Below the pieces are notes generated by a model. The model ran no database searches and was not told the DNA's origin. It was given only the letters and a program-made list of their open reading frames with translations. Shown one piece after another: positions 7,900 to 12,634 of a stretch of DNA of 17,435 nucleotides (position 1 is the first letter of the stretch; each line of letters starts with the position of its first letter). The translations under genes and the position numbers were made by a program. The stretch is from JANNXY01 sp964472605 (GTDB lineage: Bacteria; Patescibacteriota; Minisyncoccia; Phycocordibacterales; CAIZIN01): positions 1 through 17,435 of the forward strand of contig CAYYLG010000016.1 of NCBI GenBank assembly GCA_964472605.1. The letters are read 5' to 3'.

Positions 7900-8961
7900 T
7901 CAAATATTAAGTAAAGCCTTTGAAATGAGAGCGATAATGTCAATTTCTTTGTAACATCCTGCTAATAGGTCATAAATTTTATCTTCTATCTTGAATCCAT
8001 TGCAGTGCATCAAAAGCCCTAAATATGAAGGTAGAACTTTTTCAATTTTTTCTTTATCATCATTTTTAATTAATATTCTAAGTTTTTTTAAGATTCTATT
8101 TTTTGTATTGGTTCTCAAAACATTATGGTGCGGAAATACTACATATCCCAAAAAATCTATCCCTTGTGATACTTTTCTAATGGATATTTTATTTGGATGA
8201 AGGATCATTTTTAAATTTACGAATAAAAATTCATTGATTTCACAAACGAACTCCTCTAGCCTATTTCTATCGCTGTCTATAATAATAAAATCATCGCAAT
8301 AGCGGATGTAATATTTTGCTTTTAGACCATGCTTCACAAACTGATCCAATTCATTCAGATATACATTAGCAAAAAGTTGGCTGGTAACATTACCGAGCGG
8401 CAATCCTGAATCCAAACTCTTAGAAAAGCTATCCAGTATAGAGGTTATTAGCAAAATTGTATTTTCATCCGATATTTTTCTCAGAATTATTTTAAGTAAA
8501 ATTTCATGGGAAATAGAATCAAAAAATTTCTTTACATCACATTTTAAAACATATGCAGGTTTTCTATGATTTTGCGTCGATTTTCTCAGAAATGATCCTA
8601 GTCTTAACACGCCTTTGTGCAGACCCTTATTGTCCCTGCATGAATAAGAATCATGGATAAAATGTCTGTCAAAAACTCCATAAAGATTTCGATATACTGC
8701 CTGATATAAAACCCTGTCTCGAACCGAAGCTTTGTGTATGTGGCGCAGTTTTGGGTCTTTGACATAAAAAGCTGTATAATCATCTGGTTGCCAAGTTTTA
8801 TTTATTAAATCCTTGTGCAACCTAAAAATATTATCCTCCAAATTCAATGAAAACTGCTGAATATCTTTTTTCTTTTTCTTACCACATTTAAATTCATACC
8901 AGGCTTCAAACAAATTATGCAAAGAGACAATCTCCTCAAAAGTACCCCCCCCCCCCCGCAA
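7900..8961 (-). CDS. DGR reverse transcriptase
   Basis: Reverse transcriptase of a diversity-generating retroelement. It copies the TR RNA into cDNA with errors at adenines, and the cDNA then replaces the VR. Over 353 residues it shows DPKLRHIHKASVRDRV (69-84), KCDVKKFFDSI (140-150, catalytic Asp142), GLPLGNVTSQ (186-195; the short GxxxSQ motif that marks DGR enzymes), the active-site YCDD (221-224) and HPNKISIR...GIDFLGYVV (255-275). There is no maturase or endonuclease domain, as usual for DGRs. The only in-frame start is the TTG at 8961, and it leads straight into Gly codons made by a 13-G run; relatives have a normal Met a few residues before the FEEI segment. An ATG at 8987 with TATAAT 8 nt upstream would reach this frame only with 11 or 14 G. 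The true N-terminus is therefore uncertain, the rest is firm. Confidence 0.93.
   Translation of the reverse strand: MRGGGGTFEEIVSLHNLFEAWYEFKCGKKKKKDIQQFSLNLEDNIFRLHKDLINKTWQPDDYTAFYVKDPKLRHIHKASVRDRVLYQAVYRNLYGVFDRHFIHDSYSCRDNKGLHKGVLRLGSFLRKSTQNHRKPAYVLKCDVKKFFDSISHEILLKIILRKISDENTILLITSILDSFSKSLDSGLPLGNVTSQLFANVYLNELDQFVKHGLKAKYYIRYCDDFIIIDSDRNRLEEFVCEINEFLFVNLKMILHPNKISIRKVSQGIDFLGYVVFPHHNVLRTNTKNRILKKLRILIKNDDKEKIEKVLPSYLGLLMHCNGFKIEDKIYDLLAGCYKEIDIIALISKALLNI
8945..8957. repeat. 13-bp poly-C/poly-G tract at the RT-avd junction
   Basis: An uninterrupted run of 13 C on the plus strand (G on the RT coding strand) in an otherwise AT-rich region. It lies inside the first codons of the RT frame and at the upstream edge of the recognisable avd frame. 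Neither gene has a normal start codon on its proper side of the run. It may be a slippage-prone contingency tract, or a place where real sequence was lost. Confidence 0.9.
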
Positions 8962-8981
8962 TTCCGGTCGCTCCGATTGTT

Positions 8982-9299
8982 TTGCATATCACGGAATTAT
9001 ATAAGGAAATATATAAAACAAGTAGCAAGGTAGCTAAAGTACATAGATTCGGTATCTGGCAACAAACTGAAGAGATCGCCTTACATTCTCTGAGACTATC
9101 GCTCACCGCTTCTCTGGCAAGTAAAGAATCTAAATTTATTCCAATCAGAGAATTACGTCTTCATATAGAAATATTAAAACATCTGATCAGACTTTGTCTG
9201 GATATTTTTGTCATAGAGCAAAAACGATATATCTTACTTCAAGAGAAACTTCAAGAAATCTCTAAAATGTCCTTAGGGTGGGAAAAATACGCAAAATAA
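8982..9299 (+). CDS. avd: Avd-like four-helix-bundle accessory protein of the DGR
   Basis: A small basic, almost wholly helical protein (105 residues from the TTG at 8982) placed between TR and RT. In known DGRs the accessory variability determinant forms a pentameric four-helix bundle that binds the reverse transcriptase and the TR RNA and is needed for mutagenic retrohoming. The helical pattern LYKEIY, FGIWQQTEEI, LRLHIEILKHLIRL and ending KLQEISKMSLGWEKY matches S23/Avd-type bundles as I remember them. The same frame is open upstream and reads PVAPIVLHITELYKE across 8964-8996. Avd relatives commonly start with such a 'PIV' segment, so the annotated TTG is probably internal and the true start was lost in the poly-C run. 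The orientation, opposite to TR, VR and RT, is unusual. A strong hairpin terminator follows directly. Confidence 0.72.
   Translation: MHITELYKEIYKTSSKVAKVHRFGIWQQTEEIALHSLRLSLTASLASKESKFIPIRELRLHIEILKHLIRLCLDIFVIEQKRYILLQEKLQEISKMSLGWEKYAK
8996..9001 (-). promoter_or_regulatory. Candidate -10 box for the RT gene
   Basis: On the minus strand TATAAT is followed by exactly 8 nt and then ATG (8987-8985), the same layout as the sulfotransferase gene at 6434. That ATG opens MQNNRSDRNC and then the Gly run, and is out of frame with RT at 13 G. The box lies inside avd codons (Leu-Tyr-Lys), so it may be a chance match. Confidence 0.3.
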
Positions 9300-9323
9300 A
9301 AGAGACTCACTCGAGTCTCTTTT
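9298..9323. terminator. Bidirectional intrinsic terminator between avd and TR
   Basis: AAAAGAGACTC-ACTC-GAGTCTCTTTT is a perfect 11-bp stem with a 4-nt loop, flanked by A and T runs on either side. It starts at the avd stop codon on the plus strand. Read on the minus strand it lies 12 nt after the TR, so it could also end a TR transcript before the RT gene. Confidence 0.8.
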
Positions 9324-9334
9324 ATCCGAACTTT

Positions 9335-9453
9335 CTGCACGAGCCCCGTTGTCGTCGTTGGAGTTGTCGGCATTGCACCAGTTGATGTTGAGCTTGCCGT
9401 TGTCGGGATTCCAATAGACGTTCGGAACGTTACCGTCCGAGTTACGTGAGCCT
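9335..9453 (-). repeat. DGR template repeat (TR)
   Basis: A 119-bp non-coding copy of the end of the target gene, in the same orientation as VR and RT. It aligns with 9763-9881 at a constant offset of 428 and no gaps. By my count it has 34 adenines on the coding-sense strand; 16 are changed in VR, and none of the other 85 positions is. Read in the VR frame it has AAC/AAT at nine variable sites and GAC, GAC and AAG at three more, the usual way a DGR template spreads adenines over the two variable codon positions. The end GGGGCTCGTGCAG is shared with VR and would act as the initiation-of-homing side. It should act as an RNA; no protein is expected from it. Confidence 0.95.
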
Positions 9454-9660
9454 CGATGCTATCCTCTGTCATCTATATCACTAATAATCTTTTACAAAAT
9501 TATCTGAGTTACTAGTCCTCGCTAGCGAAGTATTGAGCCTTGATGCGATCTCGCTCAAGAACACAAGATAGGCAGGTTCTTACGGCAAACCGATATTCAT
9601 TTTATTAAAACAAACCGATTATAGTAGCCAACATTATTATACAAAGTTTTAAGAAGAATT
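9454..9660 (-). other. Region upstream of TR, no gene
   Basis: No credible reading frame. On the minus strand this must hold whatever promoter drives the TR RNA, but I see no strong -35/-10 pair. It contains a 10-bp palindrome TCGCTAGCGA (9519-9528). GAGCCTTGATGCGATC (9536-9551) is a 14-of-16 match to GAGCCTCGATGCTATC, which straddles the upstream end of TR (9448-9463), possibly a trace of an older repeat boundary. Confidence 0.5.
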
Positions 9661-9697
9661 AAAAAAATCACCACCCTGCTTGCGCAAAGGTGGCGAT
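9661..9697 (-). terminator. Intrinsic terminator of the DGR target gene
   Basis: On the minus strand ATCGCCACC (9697-9689) pairs with GGTGGTGAT (9675-9667), a 9-bp stem with one G-U pair that would be an A-C mismatch on the other strand, followed by TTTTTTT. The wobble direction supports minus-strand transcription. It lies about 50 nt after the target stop codon. Confidence 0.75.
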
Positions 9698-9701
9698 GTT
9701 G

Positions 9702-9719
9702 CGTCCGTTGTCACGGACG
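9702..9719 (-). other. DGR homing hairpin downstream of VR
   Basis: CGTCCGT-GACA-ACGGACG on the coding strand is a perfect 7-bp GC-rich stem with the tetraloop GACA, fitting the GRNA loop described for the hairpin/cruciform that stimulates DGR target recognition in Bordetella phage. It lies 43 bp past the VR 3' end and after the target stop codon, as expected for that element. TR is not followed by a GRNA hairpin of this kind. Confidence 0.8.
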
Positions 9720-9745
9720 AGGATTCAAGGTTAGAGGTGCAAGGA

Positions 9746-10525
9746 TTACCCGGTAACCTGCACTGCACGAGCCCCGTAGTCGTCGTCGGAGCTGCCGGCA
9801 TAGCACCAGTTGATGTTGAGCCAGCCGCTGCCGGGATGCCAATAGACGAACGGAACGCCACCGTCCGAGTAACGCGAGCCTGCGCAGATAGTGACACCTT
9901 TAATGTCCAGATGTTCACCTGTGAAGTGGAAGTAGAAGAGCTCCAGAAGGAGACGCTCGAGGAGCGTCATTGTCGGGAGTTTCGGATTCTTCTTCGCGAT
10001 CTGTGCGGCCGAGGTGTTGCGGAGGTCATTGTCGGGTTCGACTTGATCACGGACAGTGATAGCGTAGTCGTGGTCAGCGGTGCGTTCGTTGGTCGGCACT
10101 GCCTCGTCGAGATCATTGTCGGTGTAGCGATACACCTTCATCTTGGTCTTGAGAGCTTTGATGACCGCTTCGATGGTAATACCCTTTTTCACGACGACTA
10201 GCCAGCCGAAGCCGGTGGTTGCAGCCGGAAGAGGCATCTCATCATACCCAGCTTTCTCGAAACCAAGCACTTCCTCATACAACTGCTTCCACTTAACCAG
10301 CTGACTCACCGTATCGGACGGGATGCTGTGCTTGGGAGCGGGGGCCGGTGCCGGTTCAGTGTTGGCACCGTTGTTGCGAGTCCGAATAGCCTCACAGGCT
10401 AGACGGATCGCTTCTTCGGTGTTCTCGATAGCCCATTGGGCATCTTCGTTGGAGAGGACGGAAAAGCCCTCTTGTTTGCTCACGATTGACCCTGCGAGCG
10501 CGGGGATCTGTTGTTTGGTAGCCAT
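9746..10525 (-). CDS. DGR target protein with C-type-lectin-like variable domain
   Basis: A 259-residue diversified protein. I start it at the ATG at 10525 because AAAGGA (10540-10535) stands 9 nt upstream; an in-frame ATG at 10543 contains that site and has none of its own. Order: a helical N-terminus (1-50), an Ala-Pro linker (58-64), a middle module with EMPLPAATTGFGWLVVV (96-112), YRYTDNDLDEAVPTNER (132-148) and YAITVRDQVEPD (154-165) that recurs in DGR targets of CPR bacteria (from memory), then the lectin-like fold from TLLERLLLELFYF (187-199) through LCAGSRYSDG-type core residues. VR covers residues 216-254; variable sites are 219, 223, 226, 230, 232, 233, 235, 242, 244, 245, 247 and 250. 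There is no signal peptide or membrane helix, so it is predicted cytoplasmic or exported by an unknown route. The ligand is unknown. It is much GC-richer than the flanking genes. Confidence 0.92.
   Translation of the reverse strand: MATKQQIPALAGSIVSKQEGFSVLSNEDAQWAIENTEEAIRLACEAIRTRNNGANTEPAPAPAPKHSIPSDTVSQLVKWKQLYEEVLGFEKAGYDEMPLPAATTGFGWLVVVKKGITIEAVIKALKTKMKVYRYTDNDLDEAVPTNERTADHDYAITVRDQVEPDNDLRNTSAAQIAKKNPKLPTMTLLERLLLELFYFHFTGEHLDIKGVTICAGSRYSDGGVPFVYWHPGSGWLNINWCYAGSSDDDYGARAVQVTG
9763..9881 (-). repeat. DGR variable region (VR)
   Basis: The 3' part of the target gene, matching TR base for base except at 16 TR-adenine positions. Changes in protein order, TR to VR: N219Y, N223G, N226F, N230H, D232G, N233S, K235W, N242Y, D244G, N245S, N247D and N250Y, plus a silent change at Ser217. 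The Asn codons of Leu-Asn-Ile-Asn (236-239) and Asp248/Asp249 are unchanged. The shared end GGGGCTCGTGCAG marks the homing side; TR and VR diverge after it. Confidence 0.96.
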
Positions 10526-10622
10526 GACGGCGTATCCTTTCATTTACAGTTGTGTTGACGCTGTGAGTTTCAATCTTCGGATATCCTACTGATTGTTTCT
10601 CTTGGTTACAGGATCTTTCACC

Positions 10623-10672
10623 TTTCACCACAGCAGAGAAAGCTCTTAAAAGCCCTCTATGCCATGGTGAAA
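10623..10672 (-). promoter_or_regulatory. Strong hairpin in the target-gene leader
   Basis: In the target transcript UUUCACCA (10672-10665) pairs with UGGUGAAA (10630-10623). The stem continues through two G-U pairs, GC/GC, an AU bulge and AGAG/CUCU, about 16 bp in all. The two G-U pairs would be mismatches on the other strand, so the structure fits minus-strand RNA. It lies 98 nt before the ATG. No poly-U follows directly, so it is not a plain terminator; it may stabilise or regulate the mRNA. Confidence 0.6.
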
Positions 10673-10701
10673 AACCTTGATTTTTAAAGAACTTAAACCA
10701 T

Positions 10702-10731
10702 ATTATATCATACTTATTCCCACTTTGTCAA
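10702..10731 (-). promoter_or_regulatory. Strong sigma70-type promoter of the DGR target
   Basis: TTGACA (10731-10726), an 18-bp spacer and TATAAT (10707-10702), preceded by TG in the extended -10 position (TGATATAAT). Both hexamers are perfect consensus. Initiation near 10695 gives a leader of about 170 nt before the ATG at 10525. It stands just beyond the obgE stop codon. Confidence 0.85.
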
Positions 10732-10748
10732 ATGGTAAAATCTGAGCA

Positions 10749-11735
10749 TTATTTAACTAGAGTTAAGAGGTTTTTGGTAAGCTCTTTTACTGAATTATCA
10801 TCAAGCACCGTAACACTTAAAATATTTTTGTTTTTCCCTGCCTTGCCGGCAGGCAGGTTCTTTAGAATTTTTATTTTCTCTTCTAATTCATCCCCTGTTG
10901 TTGTATCGGTTTTTGTTATGAGAACAACCTCTTCCTTCTCTAACATTTCTGCATCGTATGACTTCAATTCTTCACGGATAATATCGTAAGACTTTGCAGG
11001 ATCAGTCTCCTCAGCAGAAATACAATGCACAAGCATTTTAGTTCTCTTTACATGACGAAGGAATTTCTGTCCCAATCCTTTACCTTCTGAAGCGCCCTCA
11101 ATAAGCCCAGGAATGTCAGCAATTATCGTTCCATACATATCCCCTAGGTTTGGTTCGAGAGTTGTGAAGGCATAGTTTCCAATCTTTGCCTTAGATCTAG
11201 TCAGAACATTTAAAAGCGATGACTTGCCGGCATTTGGGAAACCAATAAGCCCTATGTCAGCCACAAGCTCTACCTCAATATCTAAATCATATTCCTCACC
11301 AAGCTTTCCTGGTGTAGATTCCTTTGGAGTAACATTCGTTGATGCTTTGAAATGCTCGTTCCCTAAACCACCTCTTCCTCCCTTTGCCACACACTCTACC
11401 TGATCAACAGAATCAAGCCTATAAACATCTCCAGTCTGAACATTGGTTACAACTGAACCAATTGGCAACTTTATCTCAATTGATTCTCCATCCTTACCAT
11501 CTCTTGACCAATTTTCTCCAGGAGCACCGTTATGTGCAGTAAATTCTTTAACCTGTCTGTAACTCCCAAGCACACCCAGGTCAGATACTGCTCTTATGAA
11601 AACATCTCCACCCTTTCCACCATTTCCTCCTCCAGCACCAGCTTTGTCTCTACCCTTCTCATGTTTCCAACGGACAACACCGTCTCCACCTTTTCCTGCT
11701 CTTATATGAAGTTTTATTTCATCAATAAATGCCAT
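10749..11735 (-). CDS. obgE: Obg family GTPase
   Basis: A 328-residue Obg GTPase, which binds the 50S subunit and acts in late ribosome assembly and stress control. The Gly-rich Obg fold covers 1-158 (GKGGDGVVRW, GGGNGGKGGDV). The G domain has GFPNAGKSS (165-173), TTLEPNLG (191-198), DIPG (207-210) and TKTD (274-277, in place of the usual NKxD). The C-terminal OCT domain of longer Obg proteins is absent. LPAGKAGK (294-301) is an insertion between the last G motifs, encoded by a GC-rich near-palindrome; such 'PAG' inserts are something I recall from other Patescibacteria proteins. It follows the MYG1-family gene by 19 nt with no terminator between, so it is probably the third gene of a secA operon. 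Confidence 0.96.
   Translation of the reverse strand: MAFIDEIKLHIRAGKGGDGVVRWKHEKGRDKAGAGGGNGGKGGDVFIRAVSDLGVLGSYRQVKEFTAHNGAPGENWSRDGKDGESIEIKLPIGSVVTNVQTGDVYRLDSVDQVECVAKGGRGGLGNEHFKASTNVTPKESTPGKLGEEYDLDIEVELVADIGLIGFPNAGKSSLLNVLTRSKAKIGNYAFTTLEPNLGDMYGTIIADIPGLIEGASEGKGLGQKFLRHVKRTKMLVHCISAEETDPAKSYDIIREELKSYDAEMLEKEEVVLITKTDTTTGDELEEKIKILKNLPAGKAGKNKNILSVTVLDDNSVKELTKNLLTLVK
10837..10857. repeat. Short GC-rich palindromic insertion inside obgE
   Basis: CCTGCCTTGCCGGCAGGCAGG is nearly palindromic around CCGG (one base short of symmetry) and far richer in GC than the surrounding gene. It encodes the LPAGKAG residues in frame. It looks like a REP-like mobile palindrome tolerated in a surface loop. 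That it is repeated elsewhere in the genome cannot be seen here. Confidence 0.55.
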
Positions 11736-11754
11736 TTAATTAAATTAAAATCTA

Positions 11755-12633
11755 TTAATTATTAAGTGCTTTCTTTGCTAACTCTATTGCACCTTCTTTA
11801 CTACTGGCCACCGCCAGAAATAAATTTCTGTGACAAAAGACAGCATCACTTACTCCTGTAATCTTTTGTAATTCTTTATCAGTTTTACCTCCCCAAGATT
11901 TGGGAAAATCTTTCTTATTTTTAAATGAATGTATTTCTTCTCTTTGAGCCTCAACATTCCACTTACCATTATAAGGACGGATAACGTAAAGTGGTTCCGG
12001 ATAATTCGCCAAAACCTCTCTTGATGGATAATTGTTGTCCAAAATAATAAGCCTCTTGTCCTCTGCTTCTTCATATGCCGTTTGAACAAATCGTTCAGCC
12101 TCTAAACGATCCCTTTCCTTGGTTATTAGACGTGAAAGTATTTTCTTTGCCAAATTAACGCACTCGATAAAAACTTCGTCTTGTTTTAAAACATCTTCTT
12201 TCCACGTTGCATTAAAAACATGGATCATACTTGAAACACTAAATTGATGTAATTTGTATTTTATTGATCGAACAATCTCTATACCATTATCCTCCGCATC
12301 AATTGGAGCCACGATCTCTTTATCGATCTTATCAACTATAGTCTGATTACCACAAAGAGTTAAACCGTATTTTTTCCAAACGAGACCAAATGATGCATAA
12401 GGAATTCCATTTTTTCTTTTCCCTGCACCTTTTTCTTGATGATGATCAAATCTATCTTTCATTTCATCATAGATACCACCCACATCTACCGCCATATCAG
12501 CTGTAGCGATAGTTACTGCATCTCTCGATCTACAAACCTCCATTTCATTTGCAAAGGTAAGTGAAAGCGTAGCAATAGCAAAAACATCATCAGCATGGAA
12601 CGTTCCGTTATGTGTTACAACTTTCTTGATCAT
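11755..12633 (-). CDS. MYG1 / UPF0160 family metal-dependent protein
   Basis: A 292-residue member of the MYG1 family (DHH-like phosphoesterase fold; the eukaryotic member is a 3'-5' RNA exonuclease of nucleus and mitochondria). HNGTFHADD (8-16) and DHHQ (63-66) give the His and Asp metal ligands, with DVGG (50-53) between them. The C-terminal half has the expected WNVEAQ and FPKSWGG segments. The frame remains open for 39 further codons upstream, but those translate the 3' end of secA, so I start at ATG 12633, one base after the secA stop. The tight spacing suggests translational coupling. Function in bacteria is not well known; phosphodiesterase activity is an inference from the motifs. Confidence 0.88.
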   Translation of the reverse strand: MIKKVVTHNGTFHADDVFAIATLSLTFANEMEVCRSRDAVTIATADMAVDVGGIYDEMKDRFDHHQEKGAGKRKNGIPYASFGLVWKKYGLTLCGNQTIVDKIDKEIVAPIDAEDNGIEIVRSIKYKLHQFSVSSMIHVFNATWKEDVLKQDEVFIECVNLAKKILSRLITKERDRLEAERFVQTAYEEAEDKRLIILDNNYPSREVLANYPEPLYVIRPYNGKWNVEAQREEIHSFKNKKDFPKSWGGKTDKELQKITGVSDAVFCHRNLFLAVASSKEGAIELAKKALNN

Positions 12634-12634
12634 A

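Noticed and set aside
9251..9472. Minus-strand frame through TR and the avd terminator
   Set aside because: TR is a non-coding template. This frame has no ribosome site, crosses the terminator and runs into the antisense of avd.
9335..9881. CRISPR-like or tandem repeat interpretation of the two 119-bp copies
   Set aside because: There are only two copies, one is coding, and the differences are restricted to adenines; this is a DGR TR/VR pair.
9649..9918. Minus-strand frame across VR in another reading frame
   Set aside because: It reads the same VR bases shifted by one frame; the TR-to-VR changes make sense only in the target frame, where AAC/AAT codons are altered at positions 1 and 2.
9680..10201. 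Plus-strand open frame of 173 codons opposite the DGR target
   Set aside because: It is the GC-rich antisense shadow of the target gene. The minus-strand frame has the promoter, ribosome site, family motifs and the adenine-specific VR pattern.
10392..10631. Minus-strand frame in the target leader
   Set aside because: It lies partly in the structured leader and overlaps the target gene in another frame, with no ribosome site or recognisable motif.
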